Assembly: GCA_964030475.1 (NCBI GenBank)
Contig: CAXIPT010000006.1
Location: 3,148,435 to 3,212,434, forward strand
DNA: 64,000 nt
Source of the DNA: Tethya wilhelma
Lineage: Eukaryota > Porifera > Demospongiae > Tethyida > Tethyidae
Reading direction: 5' to 3'
The notes under the pieces were generated by a model that was given only the letters and a program-made list of their open reading frames with translations, was not told the origin of the DNA and did no database searches. Below are positions 48,601-62,000 of this stretch, piece by piece. Every line of letters starts with the position of its first letter. Within the stretch, counting starts at the first letter, position 1. The position numbers and the translations under genes were made by a program.

Positions 48601-49858
48601 CCACTGATATTTTACTATTATAGGCTTTAGTATTAGGCTTTAGTATAATACTAGCTCTTTCAGTGGCTAAAATTGTTTTTTTTTTTTGTGGCCGGTGATT
48701 TGCCTGATTATTATATACTGATTAAATAACTATTATTAGGACTCGGATGACCAAAATATAGGCTTGCAGCAGTCGCCAAATGATATTGAAGTCTCCTGCA
48801 CTCACAGAAACAAAGGTTGTACATGGACTGGAGAACTTAGACAGCTTGAGAAACATTTGAATGAGCACCCACGATCGGACGAAGAACTGGAAGGGTGCTT
48901 ATTTACATGTGTTGACTGTAAATTTAAATCTATTGGATGTGAAATGAAGCCAGCTCGTGGCGACATACCAACACACATCAATGATCATTCTAAAATTCAC
49001 TTGGGTCTCCTTCACAGCAGCAAGTCATCTCTGGATGTAGCATTTCTTGAGGCACAAGATCAGAATGCGAAACTGAGTCAGCAAGTTATTGGAGTAAACG
49101 TTAAGGTTGCCGAAATTGAAGAAAAACACGAGCGTGAATTCTCAAAGCTACGCAGAACCACAGAAGAAAAGCATAAGCATGAGTTATCAGAACTAGCCAG
49201 CACCACAGAACAGATGACTCAACTTAAAATGGACAGTCAATATCAGGAGCTGCTAGCAGAGATGATGGCTCAGCAACAGCAAGATCTGAAACAAGAACAC
49301 GAGCAGGAAATAGCAACTCTTAATACAATCATAAAAGAATTGCAATATCAAGTCGATACTCGACCACCCTCATCCTTCAAAACACACCAGCAGAACCCAA
49401 TAATGCTTTCTATAGGGGCACCTTCTCTTCCTCTTACATTCACACTGACAAACTTGACAGCTCACAAGATGAATGATATCAAGGTGCCATCACCACCTTT
49501 TTACACCCACTATCATGGTTATAAAATAAGTTTGTTCATGTATCCAAATGGTCAACCCAAGACATGCTGGCACGGCTCTTATATTTCGGTGCACATTTTC
49601 TTGATGAAAGGAGATTATGATGAACACCTCAGTTGGCCATTTTTGGGAAGTATTAAGATCAGTCTATTAGATCAAGAATACAACAAAGAACACCATGTAA
49701 GGATAATTCCTTTCAATGATAACATGCCTGATGAGATGTCTGAGGCTGGCAGAGTTACTGTACAAGATACAGGATGTGATGACTTTATGTCTCACAGTGA
49801 TCTGCAACCCAAGTACCTCAAGAATGACTGTCTAGTCTTTGAAATTTCTATTTATTAA
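45683..49858 (+). CDS. Death domain - TRAF fusion protein (DD, unknown module, TRAF zinc finger, coiled coil, MATH)
   Basis: Exons 45683-46025, 46085-46866, 48302-48406 and 48740-49858 join in frame to 782 residues. Residues about 18-110 form a death domain (ENIKEIALLLNSWELLASHL, helix-rich, ending CELL). Residues about 150-370 are a helical module of a type I recall from many sponge and cnidarian proteins but cannot name (FTILSNFWDYLHPDLLHYLV). Residues about 415-480 have a TRAF-type zinc finger (CTHRNKGCTWTG...HLNEHPR, then C..C...GC). About 500-610 is a Gln/Glu-rich coiled coil. About 620-780 is the TRAF-C/MATH fold (SPPFYTHYHGYKISLFMYPN, then GSYISVHIFLMKGDYDEHLSW and WPFLG). TRAFs trimerise and bind receptor tails; joining to a death domain would bypass a TRADD-like adaptor. 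No RING finger is present, so ligase activity is unlikely. A broken copy of exon 1 lies 5 kb upstream. Confidence 0.9.
47088..47352. mobile_element. Mariner-type MITE in DD-TRAF intron 2
   Basis: Starts TA|GGGAACTGTGTCTCTATTAT and ends AAACAGTGCTTATAATCATAGTGACACAGTTC|TA; inverted ends with TA flanks. Confidence 0.8.
47668..47898. mobile_element. Inverted-repeat element E (ACCGTATAGCCAGAAAATTTGGC ends)
   Basis: The left arm ACCGTATAGCCAGAAAATTT is the exact reverse complement of the right arm AAATTTTCTGGCTATACGGT. GCCAAATT words repeat across the interior, and a palindromic CGTACGT core sits in the middle. It is noncoding. Relatives with diverged ends are at 48001-48225 and 59278-59487. Confidence 0.85.
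48001..48225. mobile_element. Inverted-repeat element related to E (ACCATATAGCTGGAAATA ends)
   Basis: The left arm ACCATATAGCTGGAAATACTGACG pairs with the right arm CGTCAATATTTCCGGCTATATGGT with few mismatches. The interior is built from GTCAAATT words in place of the GCCAAATT of element E. Confidence 0.8.
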
Positions 49859-49869
49859 GTGCATGACGG

Positions 49870-50343
49870 CTGCACTTTATTTTAGTTTACCTTCATAAAC
49901 TTAAACCATTAAATTTTGTTATTAAATAATAATAATTATACTTCCAAACTTAAAAAAAATAGGGGGGATCGAGGGGACACTGATGTTAAACTTCAATTAA
50001 TTTGAGAATATTATACGTATGTATAATAAAAAGCTTACATTTCATGTCAGTTAGTGTTTCTCAATAATAATAATTATATCGTAATGTTTATGACATAAAT
50101 TAATAACAATTGTTGTACACATCATTGATATACCTAATATGAGATGATAATTGAACAAACAAGTCTTTATATAGAACGATAACAGTTAATCATAATAATT
50201 ATAGTCTATGGATAGTGATAAAAATGCATGATATTCTGTTACTGTAATAACCATTATACTGTAGCAAGAGCGTATTACACTCTCTTGACAGTACCTAGTA
50301 GCTAGGTACAATGTACAGTTTCACTGTCTACATAAAATTTAAA
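49870..50343. other. AT-rich spacer between convergent genes
   Basis: The 3' ends of the DD-TRAF gene (+) and the ABC transporter (-) face each other across about 480 bases. Nothing beyond AT-rich DNA is visible. Confidence 0.5.
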
Positions 50344-53341
50344 TCACATTTTGTGCTCACAAAGTGTGTCATCGGTCAACGTATCTTGACCACACCCCCT
50401 CCCTGTGGAGTCCTGCTCCCCATACCACCAAGGTTGAGGTACTGCACCCGACACTTGGCACAATGTCATCCACGATCGTTCATCTTTCTCCTTCTTCTCT
50501 TCTTGGTCTTCATACCACTTTGAATCATCTCTTTTCACAGTCTCGTTCCAGAATTCCGGTTCTGGCGCAGTTTCATTCTGGAATTTTGATACCACAGTCT
50601 CATTGTGGTATTTAGGCACCATAGTTTCATTATTAGATTCAGATTCACCATTCTGATATTCAGGTAGCATGAGTGTCTCATTCTGGTGTTCAGGAACTAG
50701 CACCACGGTCTCATTCTGGTAATCTGGACAAGGTATTGTGCTCTTATTCTGGTATTCAGGAGTGAGATTCTGAAATTGTGGTTTGAGAGAGGGCGTTGAG
50801 GAGGTGAGTGGAATGGGAGGTGCATCGATGCTGAGAGTGGAGCCATGGGCGTGACGGAGGGGAGGGGGCGTGTCCTCTTCTGCTGTAATGTAATCATTAA
50901 TTGACGATGCAGAAGGAATATTTGGTACCACTGGTTGGGCAGCGTTTGAGTCGTTTTCCCTGTCTGAACTGTGAACTTCCACTACAGTGTATAGGGGACT
51001 GAACGTCATTGGCGTGGTAATTACCCGGGTCTTCCCCTCATTATTGTCCCTATTACCAAGAGCGTCCGGTGTGACGGTCATCGGAAGAATGGTAAGATCA
51101 TTCACCACTGAAGGAGTTACCCTGCCACACTGATCACGATCTTGTAGCAAGTGTGAGGGAGTATTCCCACCCGCCTCTCCTTCTAGTCTAGGCATGGCCT
51201 CGCCCCTAGGCCTGGCCTCGCTCCTCTTGCTCCACATGTCCCAGTAATCTCCCCTCTTGTCCAACAGCTCATCGTGAGTGCCCTGCTCTTTCACGCGACC
51301 AGCAGAGAGTACAATGATACGATCAAACTGCTTTGCACGCTCGAGTTTGTTTACCGTCGCAATGAGAGCTTTGCCGGTAGATACCTTTATTATTTTATCA
51401 AATAATATCGCATCTTCGATCATAGGCTCGGAATTGTCATCAATCACTTCGTCGACAATATAGATGTGAGCTCCACTCACCACCATACGAGCCAGAGCCA
51501 GTTTCAGTCTCACTCCTCTGTCTAGCAACTCACGGCAACCATCACCACTGCCGCCGCCGATCATTGTGTCGTAGCCATGAGGGAGTGAGCTCACAAAGAC
51601 ATCAAGGTCGGCCATCTTGGCTGCCTCTTCTACAGCTTTGTTGCTAGCTTTGAGATTCCCAAGTCGAATGTTCTCACGTATCGACATATTGAAGACGTGG
51701 TTCGAACGAAACATTGCAGCCAGCTTTGCATTCCTTCTAACCATCACATCACCAAGTATAGGGGTGTACATTTTCAGCACTAATTTGAGGAGCGTACTCT
51801 TTCCAGACCGACTCCCACCAACAATAGCCACCCTCTCTCTGGCCCTGAACTTCAACGACACATTGTAGAGGCACCAGTGTGTGACGCTGGGTGTTGAATC
51901 GTAGCTGAAACAAACACCGTGAAGTTCTATAGGACAGGAAGCAACAGCACGTTGAGAATCACTCGTATGTGTTTTGTCTTGGTGTACAGTCATGTCTTTC
52001 TTGCCATCGTACAGCAATGTGTTGATTCTCTCCAGAGCCTTTGCTGAGGACTGGAAGAGAGGGGATGACGGAGACATGGAGGAGAGGTTCACCATGACGA
52101 TGAAATAGAGCAGGAGCAGTGAGACTCCAACGTCAAAGGAGAGCGACTCCAACTGGACGAGCAAGACGATCGAGAATGTCAGTAGCGTGCCTCCAATTAC
52201 AGCGATGACTATCCAAGAGAGCCGTAGCAAATGTGTTACGATGAGAGAGGATTGAGCCTTGCTGCGATATTGAAGGCTCTTTATCCGAGAACTCCAATAT
52301 TTCGATAGATTGTACACTCGATTCACTAGATATCCATCGATCTCTTCTTGGAGGAGTGACTTCAACTGATCCATTGCTTGGTCTTTGATGGAAGAGTGGT
52401 TGGCAAAATAGATAGAGAGCAAGTGATGAAGAAGGTAGCTCAAAGTCAAAAATAGGAGAATTCCAATTCCAAGTTTCCAGAACAATATCATACCATAGAC
52501 AATGTAAGCAACTGTCAATGTTAGCGAAAACATAACACACTGTAGCGGATGAGCAATAAGACTCTCCAGTGTATCCACATCGTCTAAAAATCTCACAACT
52601 ATTTCCTCTTTCGAATGGACATTGAAAAATGACGGACTCGCTTGGTGTACTCGCAGTGAGAACTCTTTACGGAGTTTATTACTCACTTGAACGGCGACGG
52701 AGACTTGAAGGAAGGAGTTGAGGATGTTGAGTAGGAAGTGAATGATGAGTGCACCGAACATCACCCCTAACCACTGCAGTAGAGGGACGGCATCGTTGAA
52801 GGTGTACGGTGGAGCTGAGCGATTTGAAACGATCTGTGGCTCTTCACTGGTGACTGTTCCCACTAGCGACACGAGTTGTCCAAATGCAAAGGAAAAAAAC
52901 ACGTTGAGGACGACATCACTTAGGACAATGATGAAACACAGCAAGAGGGCAGGCCAAAAGTGGGAGAGATGTTTTGCGAAAAGCTTCCACAAGAATCTAA
53001 CCTGGGAGATGGAGTGGGATGACGCTTTTCTATCACCATGGCGACCACAAGTGGAAGGGTTCACAGCACAACCAGGAGTGGCTATATTCTTTTTGTCTTC
53101 ATTGTCCTTCTTGTCTGAGGAGAGACCATACTGCTCATGTACTGCTACTGGAAGGAAGGCCTTTTCTTTCCCAGGTTTGCTAGAGGCTGACAATCTACAG
53201 AAATTTTAATATTATTTTGACAATGACTCAGGTTATTCAGTTTTTACTCTGTGGTTATAGAAACTTTACGCTTATCAAAACTTCATGGCCTTACCTAAAC
53301 GTTGTTGTTCTTCTCGGTTGAGCTGCAGTACTAGTGTTCAT
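50344..53341 (-). CDS. ABC half-transporter with degenerate nucleotide-binding domain and a long repetitive tail
   Basis: Exons 53341-53295 (MNTSTAAQPRRTTTFR) and 53194-50344. One membrane domain (about residues 75-380, five or six helices) and one ABC domain (about 420-650), most like the ABCB type (FVSSLPHGYDTMIG, THDELL). Numbering from the Met just inside exon 2: Walker A GGSRSGKST (459-467) has Arg for the central Gly. The Q-loop lacks Gln (LAAMFRSNHVF). The signature LSGGQ reads LLDRG (about 556-560). Walker B with Glu is kept (HIYIVDEV). The D-loop is altered (IDDNSEP), and the H-loop His is Asn (IATVNKLERA). The 290-residue tail, predicted cytosolic, has imperfect repeats of the form EYQNET. 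It could be a regulatory or structural pseudo-ATPase. Neighbour on the minus strand: the C-terminal exons of ATP synthase alpha. Confidence 0.88.
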
Positions 53342-53819
53342 TGCTGTTAGCAGGTTCACTACACTGTCACCATAGGCACGCTAATCCAGCTGCAAGCACT
53401 CACTGGCGGCTCAGCTCGTAGACTGACACGTGTCGCTTACATGGGAAATTATGCTGCTTGTTCTCATGCATATTCAATTCTAAATCCGAAATAAAGCCAC
53501 CGGTATGCAATTTTCAATTGCACTTTCAATAGTTTTGCGTTTTGTTTTTATTTTTTTTATATCCAGAGCACAATACACCACAACAATAACATAACTTACT
53601 ATAATATTATACATACATACACTGTATCAATGTGAAGATCACTATAAGTTAGTAATGGCCTCAAAAGTGGTCGTTTTCCTTGCTACACAATAAACACTTC
53701 ATAATAACAATAAATTATATCATCTAAGTTGTTTTTTTTTTTAAATTTCTTTTTAAACTTATAATAATACAATAATAAATGACCTAAGAGGAGAGGGTCG
53801 GTGTGCTTCTCAGTTTGCC

Positions 53820-54876
<1,057 letters not shown>

Positions 54877-55299
54877 CTAGAGAAGAAAAAACAAGGAGGG
54901 GGGGAGTTAGCAACGTTTATTCTTTATCTACAGTGTACCTTTTCAGCATTTACAAGTTTATTTATGAATCACAATCATGCACCACATTAGCATGAAAACC
55001 AATGCCCTCTTCCATGTACATACAAAAAAATACAATACAGACATTTTAGCATTACTGGCAATGGTAGGGTTGGCAATTCAATCGTGGCACATTACTTATG
55101 TTTGTCAAATTTATCTACTACACAGTGAAAGAGTCAGCATAGTCTTGGCCAGTAATCTAGTCCTGACTGTTATACTTTATTCCACTTTTTAGCCAAGTAA
55201 TAAGATTGGCAAGAATTTGAACCATTATAATTATATCATGCGATAAGATGTTAAACTTGAACCATTTACAACAATTAGCTAATAATAATAGCCAGAGGG

Positions 55300-55412
55300 A
55301 TAAAAAATGAAAATGAAGTAGTCATGTGCCGAAATTGAGACCATTCCTTGTTCCAATACTTTTTACAGCACTGCCCATTCCTACACTGCTTATTTTTTTG
55401 AAATTTTTACTA
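55300..55412. mobile_element. Family C inverted-repeat element, one end
   Basis: AATGAAGTAGTCATGTGCCG, then ATTCCTTGTTCCAATACTTT and CACTGCCCATTCCTACACTG match 16083-16393 and 24570-24700 (sometimes inverted). It lies exactly between the ATP synthase exons and the Calx-beta gene, a possible contig junction. Confidence 0.75.
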
Positions 55413-55520
55413 TATGTAGTACGTACAGAGACCTATACATGCTTACACAAGCAGTGAATGTCTATTTAATGTATGACAAAATATTGTGCTCATGGAATGA
55501 ACCTTGTTTTATGAAATAGG

Positions 55521-58500
55521 AATACAATCAGGATCTGGATTTGGATCAGGATCAGGATTTGGATCTGGATCAGGTATAATAATAAATATTAAGTAAGATC
55601 ATTATTTCATATGCCATTTTGTATGCTAATTGACTAGCGTATAGAGCAAAAAGTTAGCTAATACAATGCCGCACAAAACGTACATCATTTGTGATCATGG
55701 AGAGCAATATTTACACACAATGGTATACTTTTTTGCTACTCTAGCTGGGAGATGCGATGGATTTTCCTGTTATGATTCTGAAAACACTTGTATACCATAC
55801 TATTATGTTTGTGATGACTACCCTCATTGTACCAATGGAAGAGATGAGGCTGAATATATATGTGGTATGGAAACCTACACACAAGCACTGCGTGCATATT
55901 TCACAAAAATAATATTATTGTGGTCATGGTTGTTTATGAATTAGGAATGCGCTCAGGGTCAGGATCTGGATCTGGATCAGGTATAAGTTGAATTGAGTAA
56001 TGTGGGGTATATAGTCCTTATATCATATGCTGACTAGTCATCTCAATGCTTTGTTCGCTAAATATTTCACACACAATGCTGCTACACATCTCCAGGATCT
56101 GAACTATCATTTCTGATCACATTCCCAAAATACTCTCAAACCGGAGATATCCAATGTGCTGCCATACCTATATTTGGAGACGACATCATTGAAAACGACA
56201 CAAAACTGTTTGTACGGTTCGAAGCAGACTATTATCTGGACCACGTTGTGAATGGATCTTCAACGGTAGTGAATATCAGGGATGATGATGGTATGCACTC
56301 GTAATAACATTGGCACACTCCATTGTTATTTTTTTGCATCTTGATATTGTAGGAGCAATACTTTCTGTTTATACTGCCTATCAAAGTGTTTATGAAACTG
56401 ATGAAAATACTACCGTGTACATCTGTGTTGAACTGGATGACATTGGTGAAGGTCTAAGAAGAGAAGTGGTCGTACAGAGTCACTTAAATTTGCTTACAGC
56501 AAGTAAGCATGTTAGGCAAAATTAAAAAAAAAATCAAATCTCAAACTTTCAAAATTTAGTTTGCCGATCACATAACTATGTGTATTAGATTACTCTGATG
56601 TGAGGGAAAGATACTACTTGCCTGATCTCATTTTCCCTGTTGATTCAATGGCTGGAGAAGTACGCTGCACTCAAGTCACAATAATAGGGGATGACTCTAT
56701 TGAGGATACAGAGTCCTTTACTGTCTACTTTGTTCCACTCAACCATCTCGATCAATTCAACAACAGATCATCAACTGAAGTGTCCATACACGATGATGAT
56801 GGTAAGTTATACATAGCCTCGTATCCAGACCATTCCCAGTCTTTACAGAAATATGCCACTTGATTTTGGATTTTTTTTTTTGCTGTTATCTCACACATAC
56901 ATATGACTATTTTCATACATACAGGAGTATTGCTCATGGTACAACAGGAGATGCTCAGAGTCAGTGAAGGTGATGCACCTAATGCTACGAGAGCCTGTGT
57001 ATCCTTGGACACAAGAGGAGGGCAGCTGGAACGGAGTGTCTACATCTATGCATCCTTGAATCTGACAACAGCTGGTATTAAGACACACATGTAGCTTGCC
57101 TTTGGTTCAAAATGATCCACATTATTATGTTGCGTGTATTTGACAGAGATGAGTGATGTTCGTCTGGCAAATGAAGGAGGCTACATTATATTCCCTGAAG
57201 GTTCTCTAAGTGGCGAAATTCAATGTGCAGATATAGTGGTATACGATGATGAACGTGTTGAAGATGACGAAGAATTCACTGTGGTGTTCACACCATCCAA
57301 TTCACTCGACCAATTCTATGGCAACTCCACAACACGAGTCACAATTGAAGACAATGATGGTTAATAACTAGCCTCATTTTGTTACGTTAAAACTTTTTTT
57401 GCATTACTCCATGGTCTTTTTATCCTCTTCACATACACAGGTGCCCTGATTTCAGTTCGAAATGCTACCCTCTATGTCACAGAGGAGATGGACAATAGTA
57501 CTCTCTACATCTGTGTTATCTTAGATGCAAGAGGAGGGCTGGAGAGAGATGTAGAAGTACAACCATACTTGAATCTCAGTCTGACAGCTAGTAAGGCATT
57601 ACTATGAAACTTTCAGTGAAATGTAACATAAAGCTCTAAGGTTACTCAACATTTATACTGAGATTTGTTGGTACCAGGAGCAGTTGTACTCAAAAACAAG
57701 CAGAATCATCTCTACACCTACAATAATACACTTATCTATAGGTGACTTGGATGTGGGGCCTGGAATTAGACCAGTCATAGTCTTTGAAGAGGGTACTACT
57801 GGACCAGCAACTGTTGGCTGCACTACATTCACCATTTTTGCTGACCAACTTGTGGAAGAGGATGAAGAATTTTCAGTCTATTTCGGCAATAACCATCCAC
57901 TAGACGTTGTGAAACCATCAGAAACACACGTTACTATTCTCGATGAAGATGGTATGTATTATGTATATGTGAATAATTCTTTTAAGTTAACCACACTTGG
58001 AACTTTTGAACTTTTTTGTGATGCACTTAAATAATAATTTATCTTGTGCTTGCAGTTGTGTATATTGGATTGGAACAAACTACATTTGAAGTAGAGGAAG
58101 GCTATCCAGTAGAAGCATGTGTGAGTATCACGAGTGGTGAACTGGAAAGATATGTAGTAGTATCACTCAGTACGGGAGATGGGACAGCTACTCCAAGTAA
58201 GAAATATCACCATTCTAAATATATAGACTTTCTACAATACAGCTTCAATAATTTGCTTCGATTTTCTTCAGATGTTGACTACGAAGCTCTCCGGACTTAC
58301 CTCACATTCACACCATCAGAGACCACCATCTGTCGATACATCAATACCACTGAGGACATGCTTTCCGAATACAATGAAACACTATTGGTCTATTTGGACA
58401 GTAATGACTCTGCAGTCATTTTATCTCCAGACACAAGCATGGGGCAAATAACAATACTGGATGATGATGGTAATTTGAGCAAACCAAACTATATCCCGTG

Positions 58501-58961
58501 CATGCATTGAGCACTTGTGAAGAGAATGTTTCTTTGTCTCATAGAAATCACCATTGGATTTGAACAAGCCAATTACGCCATCAGGAAACCATTCAATACT
58601 ACCATTGTGGTGTGTGTAGAAGTGAGAGAGGGACAACTGATGAGGACAGTACAGTGTACAGTATCCACAGAGGATTATACTGCAACAGGTACAGTATATG
58701 CATGCACACCTCTACTGTGAAAGTTATTTCAATCGATTGAGATGTCGTGATTGTTCACAACAATAGCACCAGATGACTACAGTGAACGAATGGAGCAATT
58801 GGAGTTTACACCAGATAGTCAACAGCAATGTTTAGAGATTGAAATTGTCAATGACACACGTACTGAAGGACCTGAACAATTCTTTGTCGATCTTTCAACA
58901 TTTGAAGTTCGAGTCAATCTGGATCCAGCTCGCACTACAGTACACATCATGGACAATGATG
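55521..58961 (+). CDS. LDLa and Calx-beta repeat cell-surface protein, 5' and 3' ends missing
   Basis: Visible exons: a Gly/Ser linker (55521-55573), one LDL-receptor class A domain with six Cys (55746-55865, CDGFSCYDSENTCIP, YVCDDYPHC), a second Gly/Ser linker (about 55944-55980), then Calx-beta repeats: a lone second half (56096-56290) and five full repeats, each split by an intron in the middle (56353-56502/56589-56801, 56925-57074/57147-57359, 57441-57590/57742-57951, 58056-58196/58272-58469, 58545-58688/58767-58961). Each ends in the calcium-binding type motif (IRDDD, IHDDDG, IEDNDG, ILDEDG, IMDNDG). Calx-beta domains bind calcium in adhesion proteins and exchangers. No signal peptide, membrane helix or stop codon is visible. 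The last donor (GTCAGA) is weak and is followed at once by a CA microsatellite and then PSMA4 exons. Confidence 0.88.
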
Positions 58962-58967
58962 GTCAGA

Positions 58968-58969
<2 letters not shown>

Positions 58970-59011
<42 letters not shown>
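58970..59011. repeat. (CA)n microsatellite at the Calx-beta / PSMA4 border
   Basis: About 40 bases of CA repeat separate the last visible Calx-beta exon from a PSMA4 exon only 82 bases further on. A repeat of this kind can bridge unrelated contigs. Confidence 0.9.
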
Positions 59012-59012
<1 letters not shown>

Positions 59013-59093
59013 ATGCATTTCAATATTGCACACTACTAAATGAGAAGCATTTTTGAGTAAACATGGATTTTTTTCCTTCTGTTTTCTCCTCAG

Positions 59094-62000
59094 GTAAACG
59101 TCCGTTTGGTGTCTCCATCTTGTACATGGGTTGGGACCCTCACTTTGGCTTCCAGCTCTACCAGAGTGACCCCTCAGGCAACTATGGTGGCTGGAAGGCC
59201 ACCTGCATTGGAAGCAACCACCAAGTGAGCATTTTATCATGTAAACCATAGTATTGTCTCTTCAGGTTCTTTGTTAGATACCATATGGTGGGTAAATTTG
59301 GCAAACTAAAATCTGGGCAAATTCCTATTTTAGCATTATTGGCAATTTTTTTATTTAGCAATTTATTTCCGCACTCTGCATTGTTTATATGCACGCGCAT
59401 GCGTATATAACTGTTTGGCGATTTGAAGAAGAATTCACCAATTTGCCAAATTTAATTCTTGCCAAATTTACCTACTATACAGTAGTTTTGCTAGCTGAAT
59501 TGTGTGCGATGTTAAATAGTGCAAAGTGAAAATATATTACAAAACCCATTATTTAAATACATCTGTGCTGTCCTTTAGTTCTAACTGCTAAAATCACTGT
59601 GAAAAAAATCATAGTATAAGTGCGCAATACCATCAAAACTCAACTATCAATTACAGTAACCAATGATCTAAAAATAGAAGAAGCATACTAACATAGTCAC
59701 TAAGCGTAAATAATTATTCTAATCTTTCTCCAACTCCAAACCAGCAAAACGATTTTGCAATTCGAGTGGTGATGTGTATCTTAACTTGTGTTTGTGCGCT
59801 TTTGGTTTCTCAGCATTGCCATGTTTTGAAGAAGCTTCTGGTTTGTGCTTGGACGATGATGACTCTGAAACATCATCAGATTGAACTGCTGTGTAATCTG
59901 GTATAGCATCAAGCAGTTTTACATGTGTATAGAATATTGTCTATGAGTGGTGACTCTGTAGGTTCATATCCGTTAAAGTAATAACTCATGGCAATTTTAC
60001 CATCATAAAGGAAAGCTGGGGAAATGCTATTGAGAGGCTGCATAAGTAGGGTATTAAGATTATCCACAGCATCAAAGCATGACTGCCACTGAGAAAAGAC
60101 ATGTACTGCATGTATCCATTGGCCACGTTGTTGTGGGCGTAGGTTCACAATCTGAAGTGGAACAGCTTCCTTCTTGCATACGATGAGGCAGGATAGAAGA
60201 GCTTTTAGCAAATTTGTTGATGGTTTAGCATTTTTAGCCCAATATATTACTGAAGCAATAGCTAGCCGCCAATCTTCAGGAAGGTTTTCAATTTTCTTGG
60301 GATTGCAGCCAAGCAACAAATACAAGAGTTCCTTTCGTTGAATGTCACTTAGTATACTTACATCTTCCAAAGAGGGCAACCTTCTTTCTGCTATGATAGA
60401 AATGGCTGGGATTCTAACACTAAGTACCTCTAGTTCCTGTCGAATGAACTCTTCCACTGTGTCAACCCCAAGGATACCATAGGTATATTGTCGGAGTGGT
60501 TGACTCAAAACATGGGCACTTTTGGACCTGGTGTCGTCAACACCTATTTCAAGAACACATTTCTGTTGCATGAGTGAATCCATCACAAACTTCGACAGAT
60601 GGCCATCAAGAAATGCCCTCGTCGTCCAAGCTGGAATAACTTCACCTGAGAGTTTGCGAATTTCAGGCATTTCTCGTAGCTGGTCGAGACTCTTTGGGAC
60701 CTCAGAATCGTAAAATTTTCCGACTTCTTCACATCGTTTCAAAAGCGTTGTTTCAAGACGGTGCTCAAGACCAAGTGAAGGAACTCGTTCCAAAAACTCT
60801 TCCAATGACTGAAATGAGCTGGCGTACACAATTGCCGTTGCGATTTGATTCCCCATTGATGCCAGTGGTGACCTTGAGGTCAAAAGTGCCTTGTTGGTGT
60901 GACTATTCAGGCCATCAAAAGAAGTTAGGAAGTCGTTTCCTACTAATGCTGGAATGATTAGGCGAAGACGGGCATCCTTGAACTGAAATTGTTTGGCAAA
61001 ATCAGCTACGTGGAACACCTTGGTAACTAAAACCGAAAAGTCGTCTTTCATAATATTATCGTCAAGGCAGAAATTTAGTGGAATGTATCCTCCTTTGAGG
61101 TTGAACATGTAGTAATCGGAGTCATTCCCCAAAACCGGGCAAGAGTAGTGGTTGGCCAGTTGAGAAATAGTGACATCTGCTTCACCTTCTACCACAATGA
61201 ATGGAATGGCAAACTCAATGAGAGTCATGATAAATACTTTGAAAGCAAGAATGGGTAGCACGTCATTGAAATATTCAAATGCATTTTGGTCATCGTGATA
61301 GAGGCTCATGTGGATCTTCTTGACTCTCTGCTTTCTACGATGTAAGATGGTTTTTGCCTTCTCATTTTTGTAAGTAGTACCATCAAGGACAACAGTTGGG
61401 ATGATGTTCGCATCGTCTAGCTTTCCGAAAAAGTCGATCACTTCTTCACGAAACTCAGGATATTGACCGCCATTTGCCCAATCGAATTTCTTGTACAAGG
61501 CATAGACTAAAGAAGATCCATCCACAATGATGTTTCCTTCGATTCTTGTGGTTTTCCAACCACTGAAACTCTCTTCTATGAACTTTGTAAGACCAAGAAT
61601 TCCCATTTCTATTCCACACTAAGATTGACACGCCCAGCTTTGGATCTTAATTGGGGCGAGCCGGAGCGAGCCCCACACTAGTGTAGTCAACGGCGAAATT
61701 TTCTATATATTGTATGTTGTATAGTCTGGCGTACGTCCTTTGTTTAAATTAGGTTATGTTTATGACGATCATTGCCTGTTCAGCCTTACAGCGCATGCGC
61801 GTAGGTCCACGTGTTTATCGTGATTTTGCACTTCAGAGAAGTTTGACCAGTCAGTGAGTCAGTCACAGAAAGCTGCTGCTTGAGCTGAAAACAGAGTAAA
61901 CTTAAATGCTCGCCAAGTTGGTGCCCCTTTAGTTAAAGACTCGAAACTGAGCCATGCAATGACCGGAGAGACCACAATTAGAGGGGCTGAAGACTACCAA

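Noticed and set aside
50697..52540. Other frames within the ABC transporter exon
   Set aside because: The transporter frame alone shows membrane helices and ABC motifs.
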